Origin: Hetaerina americana
Lineage: Eukaryota; Arthropoda; Insecta; Odonata; Calopterygidae
Reading direction: 5' to 3'
NCBI GenBank assembly: GCA_022747635.1
Contig: JAKTNV010000003.1
Coordinates: 52,454,857-52,518,856, forward strand
DNA: 64,000 bases
Positions 37,828-49,900 of this stretch are shown in pieces. Made by a program: the position numbers and the translations under genes. Numbering within the stretch: position 1 is the first letter of the stretch; each line of letters starts with the position of its first letter. The notes beneath the pieces were generated by a model. That model searched no databases. It was not told where the DNA came from and saw nothing but the letters and a program-made list of their open reading frames with translations.

Positions 37828-38580
37828 CGAGGGTCATCCGGAAAGTAGTACCCGTTCGTGAAATAAAGACACAAAAGTAAATATTAACAAACATAAAAAA
37901 TTTTATTTGAAAGAGGATACTTTAAACTACTTCTCAACATAATCTCCAAGCAAATTAAGGCATTTGTCATAACGTGTGACAAGTTTCTGTATTCCTGCTG
38001 CATAGTCCTTCGCCGCCAGCTCATTGAGATACGCGAGGGACCCATCTTGCACAAATTTTTGCATAATGCAGATGGTGTTTAACAATTTCATGAACAATTG
38101 TTCGAGAAACATTGGGAAAATGCTCACAGATGTCATCAATTGTGACGCGCCGATCGTTCCTCACGAATTCGTCAACTGAGCTCACCAGTTGGTCTGTAAT
38201 GACAGACGGTCTCCCCGAACGCTCATCGTCGTGTGTGTTCCCCCTCCCCATGTTGAAGTTGCGACACCACCGCCGAACAGACGACTCGTCCATTACATTG
38301 TCTCCATACACCTCCTTTAATTGGCGATGAATATCACATGGGCGAACGTTTCTTGCATTGAGGAATTTAATCACTGCCCTCACTTCACAACTGGCGGCGT
38401 TCTCAATTTTTTTAAACATTGTAAACAATCACAGAAACAACACAGGCAATGCTAGCGTCACGCAACTTGGCTCAGAGAAGGCAGACAAGCCACTGAAGCT
38501 ATCTGACCTCGTCCAGCGGCTACTCGCGTCGTCAGCACTTCATGCGGCACGAACGGGTACTACTTTCCGGATGACCCTCG
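37828..38580 (-). mobile_element. Internally deleted mariner, copy 2
   Basis: A 753-bp element differing from copy 1 at only three positions by eye: two near the left end, and one that gives SGRPSV here versus SERPSV in copy 1. It has the same internal deletion and the same 33-bp perfect inverted repeats. The left flank is TA. The base pair after the right end is TG and opens a (TG)n tract, so the TA duplication has decayed or been overwritten by the microsatellite. Sharing one deletion shows that the deleted form itself was copied by transposition. Confidence 0.95.
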
Positions 38581-38588
38581 TGTGTGTG

Positions 38589-38625
<37 letters not shown>

Positions 38626-38635
38626 TTGTGTGTGT
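38581..38635. repeat. (TG)n/(TA)n microsatellite
   Basis: Short TG and TA runs directly abut the right end of mariner copy 2. A TA-rich imperfect inverted repeat follows at about 38669-38705. Confidence 0.9.
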
Positions 38636-38959
38636 AAATATTATTATGCAAAAATAACGAAATTTTGTTGATATATCGTATCAATATATATGATATATAT
38701 ATTGAAAAGCTTCATTGATCATTACGGCATTGAGGAAGTGTGCTGAAGGAGTGAAATCGTTTTAAATAGGAAAAACTGGGGAAAAACACTTAGAAATCAC
38801 GCTTCCTATGTGATGTAAACATGAATAATACAGATCAAGTACTTACTTTGGTTGCTCCCACCTCTTGTCGCGATCGATAGCTTCACTGCCATTTCATTTA
38901 ATGGAAAAATTCCGATCGAAATGCTTCGACGAAACACGCCCGACGTGTTGGTTAAAACG

Positions 38960-39700
38960 GGAGAGACGAGAATCCCGAAGCCGTGCGCATATCGTAAGCC
39001 GAAATAGAGAAAGGCTCGGCGTAGTAGAAGGGAGAAGGGCATGCGGGGAGAGGGAGAGAAAGAAATGACGAAAGAGATGTCGAGAGGTACGAAGTTATCG
39101 TGGCGTCGATAACACGATTGGAGATGAGATTGGGACGGTCTTGAATGGTTAATGGATGGATGGGGAGAGTGTGGGCGGGGAGTCGATAAGGTGGGGTGTG
39201 GCTGGGAGGAGACTGAGAGAGAGGGAGGGGCGGAATTGTTTGAGGGGGTGGTTCGAGCACAAGGGTGGAGTCACCGGGGACCTGGTGTTGAATAGAGGAA
39301 TATTTTCGCGATAAGGAAAAAGAGGAGAAAGAGTGTGAGAGAAGGGAGAATCAGTGGTATACCATTCGACCATTGACGTATTTGAAGCAAATGGAGTAGT
39401 GAGATGGGGGAGGGGTATGCTGGGACTCGAGGAGGAAAGTAATATTCTATGTTAGAACAAGGGTTGGGATATGTAGACGGTGGAAAAATAGGTGGGATAA
39501 AGATGGGAGGAGGGAGTGGGTGAGAGTTTGGTTGCAAAAAAAACAGAAAAACGACTTTATTATTTGGGGATGAAGATGAAGGGTTCTCCCATGACACATC
39601 ACCAATGGAGGTGGGAAAGGGAGGCGGTGGTGATGGTGGAAAAATCGTGGGAAATCCGGGACTACTTCGTACGAGGATAGAGCGAGTCGATGGAAAGGGG
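38960..39700. other. Purine-rich GC island
   Basis: The plus strand is G/A-dominated with CpG near 38925-39010. The minus frames (up to 159 codons) are P/S/L-rich composition artefacts. Confidence 0.55.
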
Positions 39701-41559
39701 ATCACTGATAGATGCAATATGCTAAATGCAACCCGACGCTCAAAACCCATCCCCCAACAATCGAACGATTCGAGGCAATGCGAACGATTTTCTCATTACT
39801 AATCCCTCCGTTAGCAGGGATTTCGACAATGGGGAGGAAATATTTTTCAAACGTTTCCCTTTATGATTGAGTAATACGCAAGCTGCCACATCGACAACGA
39901 CCAATCCATCGAGTTTCGACGCTCGACATCATTGTTCAATGTCAATGGAGGATTTTTTAAATGAAGTGCCGACGGTTTTACTAAAAACTTTGCGCGACGT
40001 TCCCGAGATCCATTGCTCTAATTTATCCCGCTCCAGCTCGCTTGTGCTTCGAGCGTGGAAATCAATGACGCCAAACTACAGAAGAATGGCTGAACTAGCC
40101 TCATGTTTATGGGATCAAAATGGATCAAAGTTGGAGAATGTTTCCGTTAATGCGTCTGGAACCCCAATGCGAATTTTGGGAGTTTCCTCTGCGCATTTAC
40201 ACTTTAGGTTAACTTTAGCGTTGCATTTCTGTAATAGTTTTGATGGCATCATGCCCCAAGACTCAAGCGCCGAAGGTCCTCTACTTACACAAGTTTTACT
40301 CAAGAAATAGCCCAAAAGTTAGAGGAAGATGATCCACTGAAAATAATTACACCGCGTACGTCCTACTTGGAAACTTGTAGCTTGGGCATTTGAATTTTTT
40401 TTTACAGATAAACTTTAATTGTACGGTGAGAAGTAATTGTTCCGGAAGTTGATAAAAATTTAAATATAAAAACTATGGGGAAAAATATTACTTCATTATT
40501 AAATTAACATAAATATAAATATTTACGAGCATTTTCTAGGTATTTTCTATAAAGCACATCATTTAGTAATCATTGGCAACAAAGTGGAGAGTATTCATAG
40601 CGATACAAAGTTGTACTTGGTCGCTGAAGAAATGATAACAGTTAAAGGCTGCGAACGTATTGGTCAAGTATTATATGCATATCAGATGAGGTTTAAGTTC
40701 ATTTTTTGATTATTTATGCATTTAAACGTCTAGTTCTTTGTATGAACATTGATAGTATGCAGTGATTTTTTGACAATATGTTGGTTGGGGAAGAGAAAAT
40801 GGTTGAAACTTGCGTGAAAGTGAATCAATTTGAAAAATCGATTCCTTCATTTGGAACTGAAAAAAAATGAAGTTAGCACTGTGGTAAATTCAAACGCTTG
40901 ATTTAAAGAGCCAAGCTAAATAATTTGAAGGTATTTCTGTTTAGGAGGAGAAAGAGTGTGTGAGACAGCTTAGGATCTATGGCTGATAGAGACTATAATG
41001 ATTGGTCATCCCTACTAGGGAGAAGAAGTTTCACTAAGAATATCTTCTGTGAATGTCATGGTTATTTCTGGCGATGACCCTTTTGACGACGCAGTGAAGA
41101 AAGCATTTTTCTGCCCAATTAAAGAAATGGACAAGAGACAAGAAGAACTGGCTGTTCTGGGCAAGCAAATCTTATAAGCGAAACTACACTTAGAATTTTG
41201 AGTACTGTGTTTTTACGACCAGGACAATTATTTCAAAATAAAAACTACTATAAATGAATGTTGCTTCATTCATGTCATTGAATTCAATTTTAATCTCAAT
41301 TAATTTTCAATCACAATATTTATTTATCGACTTGATAAATAACTTTCACTTAAAAAAATTTGAAATAAAAATACGAAGATGACCTTGGTGCGTGACCGAA
41401 ATAATTGTATGACCTGTCTTCGTTGATTTTCGGAGAATTTAAAATCCTCCCATTGTAAAACCTGGACCAAAGGCATGTTTCTATCTTCTTTTTATGCGCA
41501 CAAAAATTTCACCCAAGGTTCCATCACCTTGGGGTAAGGGTTAAGAAAAACAACCCCGC
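39701..41559. other. Non-coding stretch with one unassigned frame
   Basis: A plus frame at about 39867-40310 (147 codons, opening with TTG rather than ATG) has normal composition but no recognisable domain. I do not call it a gene. The rest is AT-rich. Confidence 0.35.
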
Positions 41560-42320
41560 ACACTCCGAAAGCTCACGAAGTTGGCAAAAGGGTGAAGAAA
41601 CGAGGATGGAGTGAGTGAGTAACGCCCCAGTAGGACGGGTGCAGTATCAGTGAGAATGTCTGGAAAGGTTATGGAAGGAAGGGGAAGTAAGACAGAGGGC
41701 ACGGCGTCGCCAGGAGGTTGAGGGCGCTTTGGGAGTGAGGAGGAGGTGATTGGGGGTGAGAGGATGGGTAGGCGGCCCATCGTCTCTTTCCCTCCAACTC
41801 CCCGCTCCTCCTCCCTCCGGGGTGGCCCCTCGGGAGGGAAAAGGGATTCTGATGGAGCGTCCCAGGAACTTGGGGGTACGGGAGAAGAAGTAAGAGAGGT
41901 GGCAGCGGCTTTCGGTGGAGGATGGATGGGTAGGGAAGAGTGGGCTATCGGGGTGGAAGTGGGAGGAAGGTAGAGGAATCCGGAGGGGGGTCCGAAGTAA
42001 GAAGAGGGGAGGGGCGTGGGCAGTGGACCCTGAGGAATCCTTCCGGAGAATTCGCCGACTTAGAAAGAGGAAAAGAGATGAAGCGTATGTGTATGTGTGT
42101 GTCTATGCGCGCGCACGCGTGTGCCAAGGTGGTCGGAAAGGCTTGGTGTGTTCAGGGGAAGAAGGTATGGATGGAGGGCCTAGAGGGGGCTACACTTGCT
42201 CCTCTTTCTCCCTTCCCTTCGAAACACCGACCCTTCCGAGAAACTCCGCGGCGTCTTCAACTCCTTCCAAACTAGGCCGGCCCCACCCCCCACCTCCTCC
42301 ATCAGCACCTAACGGCAAGC
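41560..42320. other. Purine-rich GC island switching to pyrimidine-rich
   Basis: The plus strand is G/A-rich to about 42180 (except C/T at 41785-41830) and C/T-rich at 42190-42320. A GTGT/GCGC microsatellite-like patch lies at about 42084-42122. The 189-codon frame here is compositional. From 42321 to 43700 the sequence is AT-rich with nothing recognised. Confidence 0.5.
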
Positions 42321-43715
42321 ATCCCTCCCCCTTCAATATCTACCAGGTCCAGAAATCCCAACACGGGGTTAGTGCAGTCCACCGGAATGGTCTTCCATCC
42401 CCAAAACCCAGGCAGATAATTTTGCGCTGGCCATTTATCGGTATCGGCAATGTTAACGGAAAACCTATCCTCAATTACCAATAATTTCTGTCCTGAACAT
42501 ATACAAAATAAGGCCAGTGTTTCATTAATGAAGGCTCCGGGAGCAAAAAATTCCCCTGTATTTGCCCAGCCAAGCGTCGTTCTCTACGATGCTCATTTGG
42601 TTATTTTCTGGCTGGTTTCCTACAATAGACTCAATCAGATATTAAGTAAAAATATCATTTAATAAGGGCAACTGAAACTCAGGTTTCCCCTTTTTCTCTA
42701 GAGAATCAGTCACAATTTCTGTGGAACGACAATGTGATAGTTTTTATATTTGCATTCGTTTATGCTGGATGCACGATGTGTTCGTTGAAACATTATAAAA
42801 TTATGTCACCCAAAACAGCGTATCAAATTCCATCTTGTTTCGCCTATATTTTGTTGGAGATTCACAGATATACAAGTATCGGAATAATTTCCACTGTCAT
42901 TATACAACATAGGACGGTGTATTTAGTAATTTACAAATATTATCGAAATAGCATTTCCCTCTTATTTTGGCACCAATTTTATCTTCGAATGAAAATATAT
43001 GGAGTACATCGATGATTGAAGATGGCAGCCAAAGTAAAAAGAGTACAAGGAATATTCATATACAAATATACCCATATAATTTCACATATTTGCATACCCA
43101 TTGAATTAATTGGTTTTAAAAGTATAATACAAATAATATTTCCAATGTAAGAAACATGTTAATCAATTCATGCTTTAGCAGTGTTTAAACCTTATTGGTC
43201 ATTTATATATTATTTGATCATAGTCAACATTTAATCTAAATTTTAATCTCGAGATAGATATTATACCTTGAAAATTAAGATTCACTTTCGATGTTACTTT
43301 CACGTATCTGCTATCAATTTTCTCTGCACGAGATAAGGAATCAGTGGTTGTTATGAGTCCATTCATTCCGCATCAATTCGTTTTTGATTGCTCAAATTTG
43401 CTCTATACCGTAATTACTTCAAATTTTTGAATCACTTCCGAGAAAACTATAAAATTGGCTCACTAAATTAATTAATACCACACAATGATGGAGTGTTCCA
43501 ACCGATGACAGACTGGTCGTTCATAAGGTATATTATGCTGCCATCTGTAAACATGATTAATCGTTCTTTTTGCCAGTGCTTTTATCACATCAATTAAGCT
43601 TATTTACCCGATTTTTATTGCAACCTGGAGCAATGAAACTTACTCTCTGGGTGGAAGTAGGAATATAAGAAACTAATTCAGTCTCTGGGGGGAATTACTA
43701 CTCAGTCTATGATCG

Positions 43716-44690
43716 ATGGTGTTACCAGAGATTGGACAATGCGGAGGGTGTGCGGTTTGCGGTTGTCATTTATGGTATTATATAGATATGGATAATATAG
43801 ATAATAGGGAGTCCGGTTGGGCAGTGTTAGGAAAGGGTGTAAGGCAGAGTTGCCCATTATCACCGTTGCTGTTCAACCTGTATGCAGAGGAAATGATCAA
43901 AGAGTCATGGGAAGAACTGGAGGTAGGAATGAGTGGGCGGAAAATTAGTAAAATCAGTTAGGTTCGCTGATGACCAAGCTTTAGTTTGTCAGTCAGCCAA
44001 GGGATTGCAATCATTGCTGAGTGATTGGAAATTCAGTGCGAGAGGTATGGGATGAGAATCAATATTAATAAAACAAAGGTTTACGTATCTCGGTAGTGTT
44101 TTGGACCAACGCGGTCAAAGTAGTAGGGACGTAGGGAGAAGAATTGCGCTAGGCAAAGAAGCTTTCACAAGGAGGAGGGAGTTGATGACGGGGACGTTGA
44201 GTAAGGATGTAAAAAAGACTCGTAAAACTTTGAAATGGAGCGTAGCTATGTACGGCGCGGAAACGTGGTCATTGAAGCAGGATGATAGACGTAGACTGGA
44301 GGCTTTTGAAATGTGGGTGTGGAGAAGAATGGAGAAGGTGAAATGGACAGAGAAGAAAACAAATCAGGAAGTACTTGGTATGGTGGGCGAAGAGAGGGGT
44401 TTGTTGGGAGCAATCCTATGGAGGCTGGAAAAGTGGATGAAGGGGGTGTTGACCGGCAGTGGGATGTTGAAGACTGTGATAGAGGGTAGAATGTTGGGCA
44501 AAAGAGGAAAGGGAAGGAACAGGATAGGGATGTTGCACGGGATGAAGGGAGGAAGAAAGTACTCAGAGATGAAGAGGGACCTGATATAGTGTAGGATGAT
44601 GGATTTTGTGTTTTGTTAGGAGTAATAAAATATTTGTTTGGTAGTTGTGTCCATCCAAAAACCTACCTTAACCGGTAGATTACCTTAAAA
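43716..44690 (+). pseudogene. Decayed non-LTR retrotransposon: RT C-terminal half and 3' UTR
   Basis: The plus strand encodes the RT motif GVRQSCPLSPLLFNLYAEEM (about 43837-43896), then, after a frameshift near 43955, VRFADDQALVCQS (the FADD catalytic box). A further break is followed by a 162-codon frame (44101-44589) containing YLGSVLDQRG-type and MYGAETWSLKQDDRRRLEAF, then EMWVWRRMEKVKWTEK. These are standard landmarks of the RT and post-RT region of insect non-LTR endonuclease/RT ORFs. The 5' half (endonuclease and RT fingers) is absent, as expected of 5' truncation. The 3' UTR runs into TA-rich microsatellite near 44690. It is non-functional because of frameshifts. Confidence 0.88.
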
Positions 44691-44915
44691 AATATATATA
44701 TGTATATATATATAAATAAATAAATAAATATATATATATATACACTCGTATATATATATGTATGTATATGTATATGTGTGTGTGTGTGTGTGTCTGTGTG
44801 AGTGTGTGTATGTGCGCGCGCGCGTGTGTGTGCGTGTTATAATTATGTAAATATAATTATATATGTGTGTATATTTGTGTGTATATATAATATGTGTATG
44901 TATATATAGATATAT
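44690..44915. repeat. Compound TA/TG/GC microsatellite
   Basis: Interleaved (TA)n, (TAAA)n, (TG)n and GCGC units directly follow the retrotransposon 3' end. Confidence 0.85.
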
Positions 44916-45059
44916 GTCTGAAGACCGTGATAACGGGGAAAACACTGTGGTAGGGGATGGAAAAGAGATTTTGGGCAAAATTGATGGAGGAAGGAAGTAC
45001 TCAAGGCTAAGAATGATTTTTTGTAATTGGTGGCAAGGGGTCTAATATGACCCAGACAC

Positions 45060-46084
45060 ATTAGTTTGGGCTTACGAGAGTATAGTAAATGAGTGTAAGA
45101 AAAACTGTCTTGCTCCTCAAAATAGACATTTACTGCTGATATCACTTCTTCACGGTTGGAAAATCTTTGACCACCGAGCCTTTTTTTCAAGTTTGCGAAC
45201 AGGAAATAATCCGTGGTGGCTAAATCTGGCAAATAGGGTGCATGAGGTAGCAATTCAAACTTTAATTCATGAACTTTGGCCATTGCAATAACGGATTTGC
45301 GAGCAGGTGCATTTTCTCGATGCCTTTCTTGGTCTTCTTAGTCAAATGTGGCCGATTTTGCTTGATTTCTTCGCTCAAACGTTGCAATAAATTCGCATAA
45401 CACTCGCCGTTGATAGTTTTTCCTTTTTCAAGATAGTGAATTATCGCATACGTATGCCAAAAAACTGATGTAATGACCTTGCCTGAAGATGAAACGGTCT
45501 TTGCCTTCTTTGAAGCCGGTTCTCCCTATTAGACCCATTGTTTTGATTGTTCTTTTGTCTCGGGTGTGAAGTAGTGGAGCCATGTTTCATTCTTGATTAT
45601 GAAATGCCGCAAATATTCTGCTGCTTTGTTGCTGTGAAAGTTTGCTAAACAACCCATTTGAAACATCTCCACAACGCTGGTTTTGCGGGAGAATGAGCAA
45701 ACGCGGTACCCACCTTGCGCGCAGCTTTCTCATGCCCAAATATTCAGTAAATACCGCACTATTTGAAATGCCTACTATGTCTTCTAGCTCGTGCTCTTTC
45801 TGTCGACGATCATCGAGCTTCACTTGGTGGATTTTCTTCACCGTTTCTAGAGTCGTCACCTTATTTGGTCGACAAATGCGATGCTCGTCTTGACAGTTCG
45901 TACGGCCTTGTTTAAACTCTGCTACCCAATACTTTACTGTTGTAAACGAAGGAGCCGAGTCGCCCAGAGTAGATTCCAGTGCAGCTATTATATGAGTTGG
46001 CCTGAGGCCTGTCAAATAAAAGTATTGTATCACAGAACGATGACCAATTTTCTCCATTTTCACAAGTTCACTGAAAACGCTCAC
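45060..46084 (-). pseudogene. Decayed mariner transposase (second mariner lineage)
   Basis: The minus strand from 46084 (MSVFSELV, or from MEKIGHRSVIQYF at 46054) gives a mariner N-terminal domain: FTTVKYWVAEFKQGRTNC, VKKIHQVKLDDRR, MRKLRARWVPRLL. After frameshifts, a middle part with a stop follows, then the C-terminal core ELLPHAPYLPDLATTDYFLF and FANLKKRLGGQRFSNREEV (frame 45283-44843). PYLPDLATTDYFLF matches the mariner third-catalytic-D box (YSPDLAPSDYFLF-like). At least two frame breaks disable it. It differs clearly from the 753-bp mariners, so it is a separate and older lineage. I could not define terminal inverted repeats; the C-terminal end past NVYFEEQDSFSY is unlike a normal mariner tail. 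Confidence 0.9.
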
Positions 46085-46461
46085 TATTGGTGGCTGCCAA
46101 ACAAATACTGAACAATATAGCGCCTTCAGTCTTGAAAAATTTGCTTTATAGTTTGTGTACTTTCTATTACAATGATATATTTAAAAAAACTACCGCCATT
46201 TCTAGGTCAGGTCGGTTACACCTGACCCTTACCGTGTAGGAGTACATTATTGTGTAGCACTTAATCCATCAAAATTTTAATATTGCCTGAGATAGTATCT
46301 TCAAGTAGTAAAAAATATAATGATGGTTGGATATTTAAGTAATTCGTAATGATAACTCATCGTCTTCAGCTGTCTACAGAGTCCTCAAAACGTTTGTAGT
46401 TTAACGGTTTTAGTGCTAGCCTCTAACTAAACTATTTATATATTTTTTGTATATATATATA

Positions 46462-46462
<1 letters not shown>

Positions 46463-46518
<56 letters not shown>

Positions 46519-46660
46519 TATATACATATATATATATATATACATATATATACACGTATTTATATACATATATATGTTTATAAACATACACGTATTCAAA
46601 TACATATATACACACGTGTGTGCATATATGTATACAAATACGTTTATATATATTTAACCA
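46463..46660. repeat. (TA)n and degenerate TA/CATA microsatellite
   Basis: Pure TA spans about 46463-46512, then interrupted TA/CATA units continue to about 46655, where the SINE-like element begins. Confidence 0.9.
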
Positions 46661-46876
46661 GTACTAAGCCCTCTACGGCGTGTGAAAATTCATACATCAG
46701 GGTAGGGGGGCCAGTTCCTTTCCCCGTGCCGGTTATGGTTTCCCAGGAAGATCTGGTACCAGAAAAATCACTTTAGCTTGGGTGGAGCTGCAGGTCCCCG
46801 AGTGCCTTGCCCGGGAATTGAACCTGGGACCCTCCGGTCAGCAGTCAAACGCTCTACTCACTGGACTACCGCGACC

Positions 46877-46878
<2 letters not shown>
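46655..46878 (-). mobile_element. tRNA-derived SINE inside a TA microsatellite
   Basis: The minus strand begins GGGTCGCGGTAGTCCAGTGA near 46877. It has a box A-like segment (46857-46868) and an exact box B, GTTCAATTC (46815-46823), at tRNA-like spacing. The sequence 3' of the T arm does not pair with the 5' GGGTCGC, so this is not a functional tRNA but a tRNA-related SINE head with an unrelated ~150-bp body running to about 46655. Both flanks are TA repeats, which suggests insertion into a TA tract or target preference for it. Confidence 0.75.

Positions 46879-46915
<37 letters not shown>
46879..46915. repeat. (TA)n flanking the SINE head
   Basis: An uninterrupted TA run abuts the tRNA-like end of the SINE. 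Confidence 0.9.
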
Positions 46916-46919
<4 letters not shown>

Positions 46920-49900
46920 GTAAAATTTCGGACCGGAAACAATCGACGAGGGTGGCTCCGGGAACAAAAGCAAGGAGCGGGCAGACATGGAAGTAGCAAG
47001 AGAAAAAAAGACGAAATTGGGGAAATGAGATATCCTAGATAGGATTGGGAGATGAAAGGAACGGCGGACGGATGTAAAAAATTAAAGATAGGTTGATGCT
47101 CAGGGATAACGCTTCCGAAGCGTGAAAACATCCCGTGGATCCGGGGTTAAGCAGGGAGTCGAAGGCGGGTTGGAGAGAGGGGAGCAAAGGGATTTTTCGG
47201 GAGCGGGGTGGTCGGTGGAGGGAAGTAAGGTCTCCCGTGCGTATGCCGGAAATGATTGTAGGAGGATGATCGTTGAAAGTCATGATGATTATATAAGAGC
47301 TGAACGGAATCGGGGATAAACACGCCCCTTTTTGCCTGCCTCCTCCCTTTGCTCGTGTAAGGTTTCCGGGATGGTGGAATGATGGAATTTTAGGGCCTGT
47401 TAGTTGCAGGGATACATCAATCTAATGGTATGCCTGGTGGTAGCAGCACGTCGTATGTGTCCCATTTGTTTTCGGACCCTAGTCGGAGAAACGAAGTCAA
47501 TGAAATGGAGATACGTAACCACGACATAAGGTTATTTCCTCATAATTTGATGATTTCAAATGAATTTGCTGGAAAAAAACGGTCATTTTTTAAGGCAACT
47601 TGCTTTAATTTCATTATTTTGAATAAAATTTGCTGCATTATGTTGCAAGCACAAAAAATATTTAACTTACCTAGTATCAGGTCCTTTTCTTCAATTTACA
47701 AATTAATTAGCAACCGAAACGACAAAATGCTCATTTTTTGTTAATGATCTTTAATTGACCTGGTGAGAAATTGCAAAATAATATTTTTAAGCGGTTTATT
47801 ATTTTAACCTAATGAATCGCATTACGTACTGAACAAACCTTAATAAATCAGTTGAGCATGATAAGAACATTGAGAATACAATCAAAAGCACAAAATCAAA
47901 TTTATTTAATGCAGGGTAATAAGAGAATTCTATGGTAAAAATATTTTTTTTCCATTTAGGGATTATGTTAATATTACGGTAATCTAATAAAAGGTTCCCA
48001 AAAAATTTGATCAGTAAATCATTCAACTCGGTTTTCACCATGCACAATCATATGGATATGTGAATTTTTCCATGATTTATTTCAACGAGTCCAACATCAA
48101 TACTCTACGGCGGTCAAAAGGTCTTAGGACCAATTAGATGAGCAACTGAAGCGGAGTGAAATGTACTAGCGTACTATATGTCCCTCACTCCGGAGGCAGC
48201 GCCAGTTCATTGGCGTGCCCGGGTTTTAGCGCGTTCGGGAAACCTCGGGCGCTTCGCAGACAGCCGTAGCCATCCCAGTTTAGCCGCCATCCGCGCCGCG
48301 TTCAGATAGACCCCATATACGGTCTTCAACCACCAAATCCGGTGTGGACAAGAGTTCAAGCAAATATTTGAGCGTAGAGAGGCGGAGATAAATGAGAGAG
48401 CATCTTGAGCAAATTATAATTTTTACCGTAGAATAGAAACTATTGACAGAATTTTTAACATAAAACTAAACTGATTTCATTTGAAAAATAGACTAGTTTT
48501 ATCGCTAGTAGAGAACATGCAATTTTAATTTGCATTTTATAGGAGATAGACAAGATGCTATCACCAATATTGCGATCGAAAGTAATTTGTTTATAAACTG
48601 TGAGTTGGATCCATTATGAACGTTTCGTTCCTGCGGGCCATGTACGTTTCGTTTTCGATTTGAGACCATGTAAAACTAAGCATGCCATATGATATTTTGT
48701 GCTTTATATTTCCCAGCAAATATTAAAAATCGAAACTTTATCATCAGTCAGTCAATCCAGCTTTCACTTCATCTCCAAGATGCCAATGACCGAGTCTGAT
48801 CTCACTTTCTGCGTCACATTTTCTTATATGTAGAAACTTCGAGGCATATTATTTTTCATCCTTTTCCTCCAAAACTATCCAATCATCCTCAAAATCCAAG
48901 GCATGACGGGATCGAAGGCTGTAAAAAGGAAACTTCCTCCCGAAAGTCTCCAAAAAGAATTCCAGCCAACAAAAGGTGAGATCCGCGATTGGAAGAAATG
49001 AATCTATTCTGCCAATTTCTCATGCTCTGTCCTCTTCCTCACTGACAAATCTTGATCTTTTGAAATTTCACCCTCTTTTCTCCAATCCCTTCTTGTTTTC
49101 CTCATGTCATGTACCTTCCCCTTCTCTTTTCATTTGGGTGGAGGAAGGCTGACAAATGCGTAGGAAAAGACTGGTGGTTGTGTCTTGGTTTTGAAATCGC
49201 AGAGCGGTGCTGGAAGTGAAAGTGAGTGAAGTGAAAGGAGGAACCTTATGGGATGGGTTTATGGCTTGAAAAATGATAAAAGACTCTCACCAAGGACTCG
49301 TTTCTTCAAGTTGCAAATGGAAGTCCAATCTCTTGTGTGTTGTGACACAAGTAAAGATTTGTATGTACCGTTCAATTCTCATTACTAATATATACGCGTT
49401 TAAAGTAAATCTATTGCAAGATTTATTGTTTCAGAATAACCATAGGTTATAATATATAAATCAATAACCATAGGATTTATTAACTTTTATGCTACAAAAT
49501 ATTTTTTTAGAAACTTATAAAATAAGTTTGAGATTTGAAAAACTGATTGTAAGCGTAACTAAGGTTTGAAGGAAAAGATATATGGATACAATTTAAAATA
49601 GTGAACTAAATAGATAAATAAATGAGTTTGCAGTATTTAAATACAGAAATACATTATATCAATAATTGAAAAAATGTTAAAGCTGAGAAAAATCACAAAA
49701 ACCTGAGCAATAAAAACAAATTATATCCGTACGACCAAGTGAAACTAGAATTTTATCATGGAAATGGAACTTGTCAGTAGAATTAAATTACCGAATGTGA
49801 TTAAAAACGAGGTTTCCCTGTGATTGAGAGACGTGTATGGGGACAAACCTATGTTTTCCTACGTTCAAGTGGGCTTGATTATCTGTAAAAGAACCATTTA

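Noticed and set aside
39867..40310. 147-codon plus frame with normal composition
   Set aside because: It opens with TTG rather than ATG, no domain is recognised, and it lies deep in the CCN intron. Left as unassigned.
46808..46878. Functional tRNA gene
   Set aside because: Boxes A and B are present, but the 3' acceptor strand does not pair with the 5' end and an unrelated body follows. Called a SINE instead.
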